From: Candidatus Pacearchaeota archaeon
Lineage (GTDB): Archaea; Nanobdellota; Nanobdellia; Pacearchaeales; GW2011-AR1
Length of the DNA: 51,978 nt
Assembly (NCBI GenBank): GCA_026414385.1
Contig: JAOAJC010000004.1
Coordinates: 1 to 51,978, forward strand
Direction of reading: 5' to 3'
Shown here: one piece after another, positions 17,397 to 25,204 of the stretch
Position numbering within the stretch: the stretch's first letter is position 1
Layout of the letters: each line of letters starts with the position of its first letter
The notes under the pieces: model-generated
Told to the model about the DNA's origin: nothing
What the model saw: only the letters and a program-made list of their open reading frames with translations
Databases searched by the model: none
Program-made: the position numbers and the translations under genes

Positions 17397-17519
17397 ATGA
17401 AACTTAAAAAATGTCAAGTTTGCAATAAATACACGATGAAATTAGAACATTGTAATCAAAAAACAAAAGACGCTCATTACAAATTTATTAAAATAAAAGA
17501 TGTCAAACAAAAACCTTAA
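17397..17519 (+). CDS. nop10: H/ACA RNP protein Nop10, short and cysteine-poor
   Basis: A 40-codon gene, the last of the eS27-aIF2alpha-Nop10 string. The start LKKCQVCNKYTMKLEHCNQK followed by KDAHYKF matches archaeal Nop10 (CPxCxxYTLK...C...T..AH). Nop10 stabilises Cbf5 in the box H/ACA pseudouridylation complex. Archaeal Nop10 usually has four zinc cysteines; here only C6, C9 and C19 remain and the second knuckle is shortened, so zinc binding may be weak or lost, as in eukaryotic Nop10. The conserved C-terminal tail is reduced to KIKDVKQKP. Confidence 0.8.
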   Translation: MKLKKCQVCNKYTMKLEHCNQKTKDAHYKFIKIKDVKQKP

Positions 17520-17575
17520 TTTTTATTTTAACCATAATCTCCAATCCAACTATTAAAAAATCCTGCCGAAAATTA

Positions 17576-18835
17576 TCACTCAAACAACTTCTTCTGCTTT
17601 TCTATTATGCCCTCTCTTTTACCATGATTATTAATTTCTACCTTCTCCACATCCTCAATTACCCCATACTCCCCATCATACCCAGGTTTAACTTTTATTT
17701 TCCCCTCCCTATTTAACAAAATCATCTCAATAAGCTTATCATCAACCCCAGCTTTTATCATCTCTTCTTTATTAACTCTTAATAAAACATTAAACTCGTT
17801 GCCGAATTTTTCAATCAAACCCATATAAATTGAATTAGTTTTTTTTGTCGTCAAATTTATGTCAAAAGCAAACGCAATCAATTCATGTAATGGAATCAAT
17901 TTATAAAATAATTTTCCACTTTCCAGCTTATAACCCTCTCTCTCTTTTGCAAGTTCCTCTATTCTATATTCAACCCCGATAGTCAATGGTTTCCCGCATT
18001 TTGGACAAATCCCTTTTAAATTTTTTGTCTCTTCTGGCGAACAAGAGAAACCGCACAATCTATGCCCATCAAAATGATATTTCCCATATTCAGGTGGTGT
18101 CTCAATTGTCCCTTTTAATCCCTGCCCTGTCCGAATTGCATTTATTATTTTCCAATAGCTTAACTCACTCAATTCAAAAATTGTTGCCTCCCTGCCCAAT
18201 CTCCAAGGCCAAAAACTATGAGAATCAGAAAAACTAACAATATTTATTTTCTCTTTCAATCTCCAAAGCATAGAAGGATCAGCACTCATTCCACTCTCAA
18301 CAGCATAAATTTTATCTCTCTCCTTTCCGAAACATTCTTCTAAAGAATCAAAACCAGAATCACTCCCATACAAACCAAACCATGGCGTCATACAATGCGC
18401 AGGAATAATCTCAATACCATCATCAATTTTCTTAACATCCTCTACAAATTTTTCTGCGCTTATCCCAAATATCGGCCGGCCATCATAATCTAATCTCCCA
18501 CTATTTCCGAGATATTTAATAAACTCGTTAGCAATTTTTCCATTAGGAACTAAAACCACAACATGCACCGCTCTTCTCCCATTTTTAGAAAACATCAAAC
18601 TTATTTCTGTCTGCCATAAAAATGGAAATCCTCTCTTGCTCCATAAAATTCCCTTGCCATCCTCTCTTAATTTATTATCAATCTCTTTTTTCCATAGAGG
18701 ATGTTGAAAATCCCCCACCCCTAATAAATTCAGCCCTTTAATCCTTGCATATTTCTCAATATTTTCTAAATCTAAATTCTTTGATGTTGCTCTCGAATAC
18801 TTAGAATGAATATGTAAATCAGCAATAATTTCCAT
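17576..18835 (-). CDS. Endonuclease Q (PHP-domain DNA repair nuclease)
   Basis: EndoQ nicks DNA 5' of deaminated bases (uracil, hypoxanthine, xanthine) and AP sites in Thermococcales and some other lineages. The PHP fold is evident: ADLHIHSKYSRAT at the start, GVGDFQHP near residue 40, IIPAHCMTPWFG near residue 150, AVESGMSADPSML, and SFSDSHSFWPWRLGREAT near residue 205. A zinc finger follows (CGFSCSP ... ICPKCGKPL). Length is 419 residues, as in the characterised enzyme. It faces away from NDK, about 200 bases apart. RadA, RPA and Hef genes elsewhere here add to a repair-rich content. Confidence 0.88.
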   Translation of the reverse strand: MEIIADLHIHSKYSRATSKNLDLENIEKYARIKGLNLLGVGDFQHPLWKKEIDNKLREDGKGILWSKRGFPFLWQTEISLMFSKNGRRAVHVVVLVPNGKIANEFIKYLGNSGRLDYDGRPIFGISAEKFVEDVKKIDDGIEIIPAHCMTPWFGLYGSDSGFDSLEECFGKERDKIYAVESGMSADPSMLWRLKEKINIVSFSDSHSFWPWRLGREATIFELSELSYWKIINAIRTGQGLKGTIETPPEYGKYHFDGHRLCGFSCSPEETKNLKGICPKCGKPLTIGVEYRIEELAKEREGYKLESGKLFYKLIPLHELIAFAFDINLTTKKTNSIYMGLIEKFGNEFNVLLRVNKEEMIKAGVDDKLIEMILLNREGKIKVKPGYDGEYGVIEDVEKVEINNHGKREGIIEKQKKLFE

Positions 18836-19002
18836 CTCAATACTTCCTCTCTATTAACTTTATAATTAAAACACCTTTTTAATTATTATTACATAATTCA
18901 ACCCAAATGTTTCTTATTTCCCAATTCTAACAAATAATAATTTCTCAATATCAAAATTTAATTAATTTTTAGTATTATTAACTATATTTTATAACACAAA
19001 AC

Positions 19003-19010
19003 TTTTTAAA
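19003..19010 (+). promoter_or_regulatory. TATA box of ndk
   Basis: TTTTTAAA, 23-30 bases before the ndk ATG at 19033. It fits the leaderless spacing seen across the window. Confidence 0.6.
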
Positions 19011-19032
19011 CAATCTTAAAACTCTTTTAAGC

Positions 19033-19536
19033 ATGGTCGTCCAACAATCACTCGTTATAATAAAACCAGATGGCTTAGTTAAAAGCCTAACAGGAAATAT
19101 AATTACTGCCCTATCTGAAACAAAACTAAAAATAGTCGGAGCAAAGATACTAAAAGTATCAAGAGAATTAGCTGAAAAACACTACGAACACCTAAAATCA
19201 AAACCATTTTTTAACGAATTAATTGATTACATTATGGGAAAATACCACACTGACAGAGTTCTTGCTCTTGTCTATCATGGGGAAGAGGCAATAAATAAAA
19301 TAAGAGAAATTTGCGGAGCAACAAATCCAGAAGAAGCCTCCCCAATCTCAATAAGAGGAAAATATGGAAGGATTAACTCAAAAACAAAAGTTTTCGAAAA
19401 TGTCATTCATGCCTCAGACACTGAAGAAAATGCAAAAAGAGAAATTCAATTATGGTTTTCCCCATCAGAACTAACAGAAATCATCTATCCAATAAAAACA
19501 GAATTCTTAACATCACCAAAACTCGTCTGGGCCTAA
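19033..19536 (+). CDS. ndk: Nucleoside diphosphate kinase
   Basis: Transfers the gamma phosphate between nucleoside triphosphates and diphosphates. The start SLVIIKPDGLVK, then GAKILKVSRELAEKHYEHLK, VLALVYHGEEAINKIREICG, and the catalytic ENVIHASDTEENAKREI with the phosphohistidine near residue 118 are all present. Length is 167 residues, slightly longer than the usual 140-155 because of a C-terminal extension. Its gene precedes tRNA-Arg on the same strand. Confidence 0.96.
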   Translation: MVVQQSLVIIKPDGLVKSLTGNIITALSETKLKIVGAKILKVSRELAEKHYEHLKSKPFFNELIDYIMGKYHTDRVLALVYHGEEAINKIREICGATNPEEASPISIRGKYGRINSKTKVFENVIHASDTEENAKREIQLWFSPSELTEIIYPIKTEFLTSPKLVWA

Positions 19537-19580
19537 AAATAAACAATAATTCTAAAAACCCAATGTTCTTTTTATTGATA

Positions 19581-19654
19581 GTCCCCATAGTTCAGCCTGG
19601 ATAGAATGCGACCTTGCGGAGGTTGAGACCGAGGTTCAAATCCTCGTGGGGACA
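19581..19654 (+). tRNA. tRNA-Arg (GCG)
   Basis: The acceptor GTCCCCA pairs with TGGGGAC, discriminator A. The D-stem is GTTC/GAAT, the anticodon stem CGACC/GGTTG, and the loop TTGCGGA gives anticodon GCG. The T-arm is CGAGG-TTCAAAT-CCTCG. No intron. A structured element that ends in a second copy of this tRNA's 3' end begins right behind it. Confidence 0.94.
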
Positions 19655-19745
19655 TAGATTTGAACCGAGGAGAGGTTCAAATACTTCAACTTCCACGAAG
19701 TTGAAGTCCCAGAGATCGAAGATGCTCTGAGCCTCGTGGGGACAT
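19642..19745 (+). repeat. tRNA-3'-end-linked structured element, copy B
   Basis: CCTCGTGGGGACAT, the 3' end of tRNA-Arg plus one base, occurs at 19642-19655 and again at 19732-19745. Between them are an inverted T-loop copy (ATTTGAACC, 19658-19666), a direct copy (GGTTCAAAT, 19674-19682), a 10-bp hairpin (ACTTCAACTT 19683-19692 with AAGTTGAAGT 19698-19707, loop CCACG), and a second hairpin (CAGAGATC 19710-19717 with GAT-CTCTG at 19721-19729, one bulged G) closed by GAA. Forty-nine bases separate the T-loop copy from the repeated 3' T-stem strand. Order and hairpin sizes match copy A behind tRNA-Thr. Confidence 0.85.
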
Positions 19746-19770
19746 TTTTAATTATTTTATTTTTTATTAA
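19745..19770 (+). terminator. T-rich tract after the tRNA-Arg element
   Basis: TTTTTAATTATTTTATTTTT follows the second copy of the tRNA 3' end at once. Archaeal RNA polymerase stops at such tracts, so the tRNA and the element may form one transcript. It also overlaps the end of the convergent minus-strand gene. Confidence 0.4.
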
Positions 19771-20044
19771 CAACTCTATCTAAAAAATCACAAGCTCGCC
19801 CATAACGAGAATGATTAAAATAAATCATCCCTGCTTTTCCAGAAAAATCGCCTTTCCTTCTCTTCATCTCAAACTCTCTTCCTATTTCAAAAGCCCTTCC
19901 CAACCCAGTCCTATAAATCTCCCTTTCAACAACCAAAAAATACCTCTCAAAATTTTTATCAGAAAAATCTTTCAAAACCCGAACCAAACACAAACCATTT
20001 TCATCCTGATAATATGCCAACCTTCCGTTTTGTTTTCTTTCCAT
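19757..20044 (-). CDS. Hypothetical protein, 95 aa
   Basis: No family recognised. A basic soluble protein with AYYQDENGLCLVRVLKDF at residues 10-27, FLVVEREIYRTGLGRAFEIG in the middle and NHSRYGRACDFLDRVV at the C-terminus. It lies 11 bases downstream of the radA stop on the same strand and could be cotranscribed with radA. Its stop faces the tRNA-Arg element. Confidence 0.6.
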   Translation of the reverse strand: MERKQNGRLAYYQDENGLCLVRVLKDFSDKNFERYFLVVEREIYRTGLGRAFEIGREFEMKRRKGDFSGKAGMIYFNHSRYGRACDFLDRVVNKK

Positions 20045-20055
20045 AATTCACTTAA

Positions 20056-21090
20056 CTAAACTTCCTCATCTCTTATCCCTGCCTCTGTCAAAAAGAACAT
20101 ACACTCATTTTCAGGCAAGTGCGGGGCATCAATTAGTTTAGCAACTCTGCTTCCACCTTTTCCTTTCCTCAAATACATCCTAACAGTAGAAGCATGCCCG
20201 ACAACATTCCCGCCAATAGGTGTTGTCGGATCACCAAACATCATCCCAGGATTTGCCATAACTTGGTTTGTAACATAAACAGCAAGATTATGTTGTTCAG
20301 CCATTCTTATTAAATTATGTAAATATCTATTTAACTTCTGTTGTCTATCTGCAAGTTGTCCTCTTCCAGAAAATTCCGCTCTAAAATGTGCTGTTAATGA
20401 ATCAATAATTACTAATTTTATTGGTTCCCCATTTTTTATCATCTCGCCAATTTTGTCTATAAGCAACATCTGATGATCAGAATTAAATGCTCTTGCAACA
20501 AGAATATTTTTTAAAACTTTTTCAGGATTTGCCCCCAATTTCTCAGCAATTTGCCTTATTCTCTCCGGCCTAAATGTTCCCTCAGTATCTATCCAAACAG
20601 CTTTTCCACTTAATCCTCCCTGTTCTTTTGGTAATTGCACATTAACAGCAAGAGTAAATCCCAATTGACTCTTCCCGCTCCCAAAAGCCCCATATGCTTC
20701 TGTCATTGCCTTTGTCTCCAAACCTCTTCCTCCCAAGAGTTTATTTAAATTAACACTTCCCGTTGTTATGTATCCAACATTCTCTCTTTTTTTCGCAAAA
20801 TCAGAAGCATCACTAAAACCTAAGTCAAGCATATTTCTCGCAGCTTGAATAGCTTTTCTCGCAACAGCCTCACCGATTCCTGCCAACTCAGCTAATGCAG
20901 AAGGAGACATAACAGCAAGTCCCATTAAATCATAAATACCTGCTGCCTCTAGCTTAGCAGCAATTCCAGGCCCAATTCCAGGAATATCAGTTAATTTTGG
21001 CTCTTCTTTTTCGTTTTTCTCTCCTTTCTCTTTCCCTTTTTTCTCCTTTTCTTCTTCCTTGTCCCCTCTCTCTTCATCGCTTTTTGCCAT
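20056..21090 (-). CDS. radA: DNA repair and recombination protein RadA
   Basis: The archaeal RecA/Rad51 recombinase. An acidic/lysine-rich leader (residues 1-30) precedes a helix-hairpin-helix domain ([20 protein letters not shown]). The ATPase core then has Walker [16 protein letters not shown] near residue 137, [15 protein letters not shown], Walker B-like [19 protein letters not shown], and loop L2 region [20 protein letters not shown]. Length is 344 residues from ATG 21090, slightly longer than usual because of the charged leader. ATG 21090 is preferred over an in-frame start at 21111, since TTTATATA lies 22-29 bases upstream. Confidence 0.96.
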   Translation of the reverse strand: MAKSDEERGDKEEEKEKKGKEKGEKNEKEEPKLTDIPGIGPGIAAKLEAAGIYDLMGLAVMSPSALAELAGIGEAVARKAIQAARNMLDLGFSDASDFAKKRENVGYITTGSVNLNKLLGGRGLETKAMTEAYGAFGSGKSQLGFTLAVNVQLPKEQGGLSGKAVWIDTEGTFRPERIRQIAEKLGANPEKVLKNILVARAFNSDHQMLLIDKIGEMIKNGEPIKLVIIDSLTAHFRAEFSGRGQLADRQQKLNRYLHNLIRMAEQHNLAVYVTNQVMANPGMMFGDPTTPIGGNVVGHASTVRMYLRKGKGGSRVAKLIDAPHLPENECMFFLTEAGIRDEEV

Positions 21091-21111
21091 GAAATCAATA
21101 TTTTGTCTCAA

Positions 21112-21119
21112 TATATAAA
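21112..21119 (-). promoter_or_regulatory. TATA box of radA
   Basis: TTTATATA on the minus strand, 22-29 bases before ATG 21090. It fixes the start and implies a leaderless mRNA. Confidence 0.65.
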
Positions 21120-21312
21120 CATTATATCATCAAAAAATATACAATTTACTCTCACAATCTCTGTTATCTCAATTTTAAAATATTCACGCTATCTCCAAAT
21201 TTATCAACAAAATCTTAATCTATTAATTAATTTTTCCATCATTCATATCCCAAACACTCTCCTTTACCTCTCCACCACTCTATGCTATTAATCCTACTAT
21301 TATTATCTCTCA

Positions 21313-21762
21313 TCAAGCAAACAATCTAAAAAACAACAAAACATCAATTCCCAACACGATTAAAAACAAAACCATCTCTCTCTTTCCACCAGTCCTAAAA
21401 ATCCATTTCGCCTCTTTCTTCAAAGGCCAAAAAGGCATAATTCCATCCTGCGTTAAAGCATCTCCAATCAAATGAGAAGAATACCCTAAAAAGAAAGGAA
21501 AAGCCAAAATAGGAATAAACAACGCAAATATTAAAGAAATAAAAATACAAATCGTCATGCTATGCAACACCCCTCTATGCTTAGTTACCCATTGTACAGG
21601 CCTCCAATACCATCTCTGTCCAAAATAACTCCCACTCGTATCAATATCTGGCAAAAGCGAAGCAACTAATATAACAGAAACAAAAGCCAACTTATTATTT
21701 ACAATTGGTAAAAAATATAACATAAGCCCAATAGCAATAGCGAGATGCGTCCTCTTTATCAT
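21313..21762 (-). CDS. YdjM/DUF457-like membrane-bound metal-dependent hydrolase
   Basis: A 149-residue protein with four hydrophobic segments. It shows the family's metal-ligand pattern: KRTHLAIAIG (H6) at the start, LLPDIDTSGS near residue 37, KHRGVLHSM near residue 62, and GYSSHLIGDALTQDGI near residue 94. The YdjM/DUF457 family is annotated as a membrane-bound hydrolase, possibly phospholipase-like; the substrate here is unknown. It is flanked by RPA upstream and RadA downstream, both on the minus strand, but is unlikely to act in DNA repair. Confidence 0.85.
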   Translation of the reverse strand: MIKRTHLAIAIGLMLYFLPIVNNKLAFVSVILVASLLPDIDTSGSYFGQRWYWRPVQWVTKHRGVLHSMTICIFISLIFALFIPILAFPFFLGYSSHLIGDALTQDGIMPFWPLKKEAKWIFRTGGKREMVLFLIVLGIDVLLFFRLFA

Positions 21763-21845
21763 TATGATAAAGAGATACTCTTAATTTTAAACCTATCTAA
21801 TGTTTTAAAAAAATTAATCCAAAATTTTTACCACTCACAAACCCA

Positions 21846-22781
21846 TTACTTTTCCATTTCCTTAATTAAACTCTCGGCATTTATCTCTTCCACGTTCTCA
21901 ACATTAAACTCATTTGTCCCATACAATGAATTGCTCTTTATGTTTCCAAAAAAAATCATTTCCTCCCCCAACAGATTCTTTTTTCTCTCTTCAAACTTTT
22001 CAAGAGAAAAAATTTCTTCCTCACTAATTCCAATTTTATTAATTACCTCGCCAAATGCAACACATCTTATTGTCCCGCTGCCATCATCTAAAACCAAATT
22101 TAGCAAAGCCCTTTTCATTCCACTAACCTTTCCATGAATTTTACACTCCCCATCTATCACTCTTTTCCTGCACTCAGGACAAACCTCAAAATACCTCGGC
22201 TCAAAAACTTGCACAATTACCGCCCTTATCTTTAAACTATCCCCTACCCTTGCATCAGAAAGTTTTTTTGTCAAAAATATTTTTTCTCTAACTATCTCCC
22301 CTGACATAATTTCATTACTCTTTTTTATATCTGAAAATCCAGATAAATGCAACTCCCCATTTCTTACCCCAGCATTTGAAATTTCCACGACATCATTAAT
22401 ATTAATCTCGTTTCTCTCAATTAATCCTATATGATTAGTATCCCACAAAACAACCCTTATATTTCCGCTCTCATCTGCTATTCTTAAATTTGCAACCTTG
22501 CCATCTCTTCCATTCTTGTTATAACTTCTAACAGGAAATATCTCGATCACCTTCCCTATAACATTTGCTTTTCTCATTCCATTAACTATCTCAGAAATTT
22601 TCATTCGTTCTTTATCTAAATTTATTCCCAATTCAGCAGCAACAATTTGTGCAGCCCCTTCTTTTGATATTAGTCCAGAAAGCTTTGCTTTTTTTGCCTC
22701 AACTTTTCTTTCTATATCCTCCACGCTTAAATTGGCTGCCTTAGAAATTTTCTCTATTAACCTCTCATAATTTTCAACCAT
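21846..22781 (-). CDS. Replication protein A (single-strand DNA-binding, OB fold with zinc finger)
   Basis: A 311-residue euryarchaeal-type RPA. A helical N-terminus (residues 1-65) is followed by an OB fold (NVIGKVIEIFPVRSY, then ANLRIADESGNIRVVLWD), a short linker, and a second OB-like region carrying a zinc site VCPECRKRVIDGECKIHG near residue 205. The second region continues with LNLVLDDGSGTIRCVAFG. These DESGxIRxVLWD and DDGSGxIRCVxFG pairs are hallmarks of archaeal RPA. It protects single-stranded DNA in replication and in RadA-driven repair. It is followed on the same strand by the YdjM-like gene and radA. Confidence 0.9.
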   Translation of the reverse strand: MVENYERLIEKISKAANLSVEDIERKVEAKKAKLSGLISKEGAAQIVAAELGINLDKERMKISEIVNGMRKANVIGKVIEIFPVRSYNKNGRDGKVANLRIADESGNIRVVLWDTNHIGLIERNEININDVVEISNAGVRNGELHLSGFSDIKKSNEIMSGEIVREKIFLTKKLSDARVGDSLKIRAVIVQVFEPRYFEVCPECRKRVIDGECKIHGKVSGMKRALLNLVLDDGSGTIRCVAFGEVINKIGISEEEIFSLEKFEERKKNLLGEEMIFFGNIKSNSLYGTNEFNVENVEEINAESLIKEMEK

Positions 22782-22907
22782 TTTACTATCAAAAGAAACT
22801 TGTTTAAAAGCATTATGTCAATTTGATAGCACTTAATCCAAAATAAAATTTGCCAACATATAGCAAATCTTTAAATATATCAAAACCTAACCAATATTAA
22901 CTAAAAA

Positions 22908-22913
22908 GGAGGT
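22908..22913 (+). promoter_or_regulatory. Strong Shine-Dalgarno (GGAGGT) of the 54-aa membrane protein gene
   Basis: AAAGGAGGT, 8 bases before ATG 22922. A TTTAAATATA box at 22870-22879 would give a leader of about 20 bases, so this mRNA is leadered, unlike most here. Confidence 0.8.
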
Positions 22914-22921
22914 TAATAAAA

Positions 22922-23086
22922 ATGGCAAAATTGACAGCCTGGCTTGTAACTCTTGTCGGTGTATTACTTGTCCTGCCTTTGCTTGGAGTCTCTCAGTTAG
23001 ACGCACTCTCAAAATGGCTTATCCCATTGGCAGTATTAGTCATAGGTATCGGCAAGCTTGTTAGAAACTACAAGCTTATGAAATAA
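22922..23086 (+). CDS. Small two-helix membrane protein, 54 aa, probably highly expressed
   Basis: Two hydrophobic helices (AWLVTLVGVLLVLPLLG and WLIPLAVLVIGIGKLV) are joined by a short turn (VSQLDALSK) and end in a basic tail RNYKLMK. The gene is unusual here: a consensus Shine-Dalgarno, a TATA box, and codons richer in G and C (GGC, CTT, GTC, GCC) than its neighbours. These signs point to high expression. I recall similar short proteins in Pacearchaeota and Woesearchaeota genomes, without known function. It stands alone between RPA and aEF1-beta. Confidence 0.8.
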   Translation: MAKLTAWLVTLVGVLLVLPLLGVSQLDALSKWLIPLAVLVIGIGKLVRNYKLMK

Positions 23087-23170
23087 ATCCAAAACCCTCT
23101 TTTTGTTTTTTATATCTTTTTATTTCTTTTTATCCATCAAATTTAAATATACGCAAACTAACAAATCTTC

Positions 23171-23443
23171 ATGGCAATAGTATCAATAATCGTAAAAATA
23201 ATGCCAGAATCGCCTTCAACTAATTTAGAAGAAATAAAATCAAAAGCAAAAAATCTTATGGAATTAGAAGGAGCAAAAAACATATCATTTGAAACAAAAC
23301 CAATAGCTTTTGGATTAAATGCAATAATGATGAAATTTGCCTGGCAAGAAGAAAAAGATACCTCTATAATTGAAAATTCCCTCTCCCAAATTCCAAATGT
23401 CTCCTCAGCCCAAATTATAGATTACCGAAGGGCTTTTGGTTAA
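23171..23443 (+). CDS. ef1b: Elongation factor 1-beta (aEF1B)
   Basis: The guanine-nucleotide exchange factor for aEF1A. 90 residues, the normal archaeal size. The start IVSIIVKIMPESPSTNLEEI, the middle KPIAFGLNAIMMKFAWQEE and the end SAQIIDYRRAFG are typical. A TTTAAATA box lies about 30 bases upstream. The HIT-fold gene follows 5 bases after the stop and is probably cotranscribed. Confidence 0.95.
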   Translation: MAIVSIIVKIMPESPSTNLEEIKSKAKNLMELEGAKNISFETKPIAFGLNAIMMKFAWQEEKDTSIIENSLSQIPNVSSAQIIDYRRAFG

Positions 23444-23448
23444 ATAAA

Positions 23449-24069
23449 ATGCCACTAACAAAAGAACAAATAGAAAATTTAAAAGAACAATTAAAATCAC
23501 AAGTACAACACTTGCCGGAAGAACAAAAAAAAGAAGCAATTAAACAAATAGAATCTCTCTCACCCGAATCTCTTGAATTATTACTAAAACAATCACAAGA
23601 AGCAGAAAAATCAAAATCCCCTGATATTTTTAGAAAGATTATAAACAAAGAAATTCCTGCTTTTATTATAGATGAAAACAAATTTGCTCTTGCGGTTCTT
23701 GACATAAACCCGGTTTCTCTCGGACATACAATAATCATCCCAAAAATTCAAGCAAAAACTTCAATGGATTTACCTAATCAAGCTCTCTCAATGGCAAAAA
23801 AAATCTCAAAAAGAATTATCTCAAAACTTAAAGCAAAATCTACGGAAATACAAACAGAATTTAAATTTAATGAAATAATAATCAACATAATCCCAATATA
23901 CGAACAAAAGCTCTCTCTATCATCACCGAGAACAAAAGCATCAGAAGAAGAATTAAACAACATTGCAAAAAAACTCCGTCCTCAAAAAAAGAAGCAAAAA
24001 GAAATTAAGAAAGAAGAGCCAAAAACCCAACCAACCGAGATAATAAAACTTCCCAAAAAAATACCATAA
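23449..24069 (+). CDS. HIT-fold protein lacking the catalytic histidine motif
   Basis: Residues 60-140 match the HIT domain: FRKIINKEIPAFIIDENKFA, then AVLDINPVSLGHTIIIPK. The expected HxHxHxx motif is replaced by NEIIINIIPIYEQ, with no histidine, and the zinc cysteines seen in many HIT proteins are absent. A nucleotide hydrolase or transferase reaction is therefore unlikely. The N-terminal 55 residues form a helical leader also seen in DPANN HIT proteins, and the tail is lysine/proline-rich. Its last 65 bases overlap the 3' end of the prepilin peptidase gene on the other strand. It follows aEF1-beta by 5 bases. It may be a nucleotide-binding or scaffold protein. Confidence 0.75.
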   Translation: MPLTKEQIENLKEQLKSQVQHLPEEQKKEAIKQIESLSPESLELLLKQSQEAEKSKSPDIFRKIINKEIPAFIIDENKFALAVLDINPVSLGHTIIIPKIQAKTSMDLPNQALSMAKKISKRIISKLKAKSTEIQTEFKFNEIIINIIPIYEQKLSLSSPRTKASEEELNNIAKKLRPQKKKQKEIKKEEPKTQPTEIIKLPKKIP

Positions 24070-24871
24070 CAATTAATGCAACCAAAAAAGCAGGTGAAAA
24101 CGGAATTCCCTTTTTTATCCAAACCGATTTTCCAGCTTTCTTTAATTTTATAATATCATCATAACTCAAACCACTCGCGCTTTTTTTTATCAAACATTTC
24201 TTTCCCAATTTAATGTCACTAACAAGCCAATCTCCCTCTGTCAATCCATCGGGACTAACTAATCTTATCATACACTTTTCCACAGAAAACAAATAAAAAT
24301 AAAGCAAAGGAAACAAAACAATAAATCCAAAAACAATCATCCCAACATCAAATCCAAATCCTTGCCATCCAATAAAACCAAACATCAAGCCAACAAAAAA
24401 ACAAATTCCAAACAAAGTTTTCTTTCCAACCCAATGCCCTTTAAATTCTTTCTTAAATCTTTTCCAATTCCTTCCAACAATAAAAAGACTATATCCTAAA
24501 CTATAAAAAGCCCCTACTAAAAAAAGCAAAAACAAAAACCCGATTCCAACAAAAAAAACATTATAAAAGCTCTCAATGGGTAAAATAACCCCAAACCCCA
24601 TTAACAACTTTGCATCACCTCCCCCAAATACCCCGCTATAATATAATAAATTAGCAAAAATGAAAAACAACGCAAATCCCATTAACCCATAGATTAAAAA
24701 CATTTTATCTTTAAAAGACAAAGCATAAAATACCCTATAGATAAAAGCAAAACAAATAAGAGAATAATTCAACCAATTAGCAATCTCCTCTTTTTTTAAA
24801 TCTTGCACAACAGCAAAAATACTATACAACAACGCCAACCCAAACAAAAAATAATATTTCTCTACCACCAT
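24005..24871 (-). CDS. Prepilin peptidase, A24 (PibD/TadV-like) family
   Basis: A membrane aspartic peptidase that removes class III signal peptides from prepilins. From ATG 24871 (288 residues), the two catalytic aspartates are D24 in VQDLKKEEIANW and D86 in VFGGGDAKLLMG. At least six hydrophobic segments are present. After them comes a soluble domain (GDWLVSDIKLG, GLSYDDIIKLKK) and a last membrane segment with GIPFSPAFL, as in archaeal A24 peptidases. A TTTAATAA box about 30 bases upstream supports ATG 24871 over a TTG at 24886. Its nine nearby substrates lie upstream on the same strand. It overlaps the HIT gene tail to tail by 65 bases. Confidence 0.9.
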   Translation of the reverse strand: MVVEKYYFLFGLALLYSIFAVVQDLKKEEIANWLNYSLICFAFIYRVFYALSFKDKMFLIYGLMGFALFFIFANLLYYSGVFGGGDAKLLMGFGVILPIESFYNVFFVGIGFLFLLFLVGAFYSLGYSLFIVGRNWKRFKKEFKGHWVGKKTLFGICFFVGLMFGFIGWQGFGFDVGMIVFGFIVLFPLLYFYLFSVEKCMIRLVSPDGLTEGDWLVSDIKLGKKCLIKKSASGLSYDDIIKLKKAGKSVWIKKGIPFSPAFLVALIVMVFFWEVLLSRLVGFLALLS

Positions 24872-24956
24872 ACATAAAACTCTCAATTACTATTTATTAA
24901 ACTTCGCAAATTAATCAAATCAATAAGTTTTTAACTTCTCTTTAATTTTAATCAAC

Positions 24957-25097
24957 ATGGTAAATGATTATATATTTCCTGAAAAAAGGAAATCAAAATG
25001 TGACAAAAAAGCAAAAGCAAGATATATAAAATATAAAAAAGGTGGAAAATTTAGAAGTGCAAACATAAACGCTTTTTCTAACAAAACTGATAATTGA
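24957..25097 (+). CDS. Small basic protein, 46 aa
   Basis: ATG 24957 opens a 46-codon frame ending in TGA. The product is very basic (KRKSKCDKKAKARYIKYKKG in the middle) with one cysteine and no hydrophobic segment. It could bind nucleic acid, but no family is recognised. An A/T-rich TTTTTAAC stretch lies about 25-32 bases upstream. It lies between the prepilin peptidase and the first pilin-like gene, on the other strand. It is a real gene only if conserved in relatives. Confidence 0.45.
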   Translation: MVNDYIFPEKRKSKCDKKAKARYIKYKKGGKFRSANINAFSNKTDN

Positions 25098-25204
25098 ATG
25101 CAAAATTATCTTACATTTTTAATGCTCTTCAAAATTCAAAAAAACAACACCGCTATATAATCCCACTCTAAACTACTCACTACCCTCATCACATAAAGTT
25201 AGCC

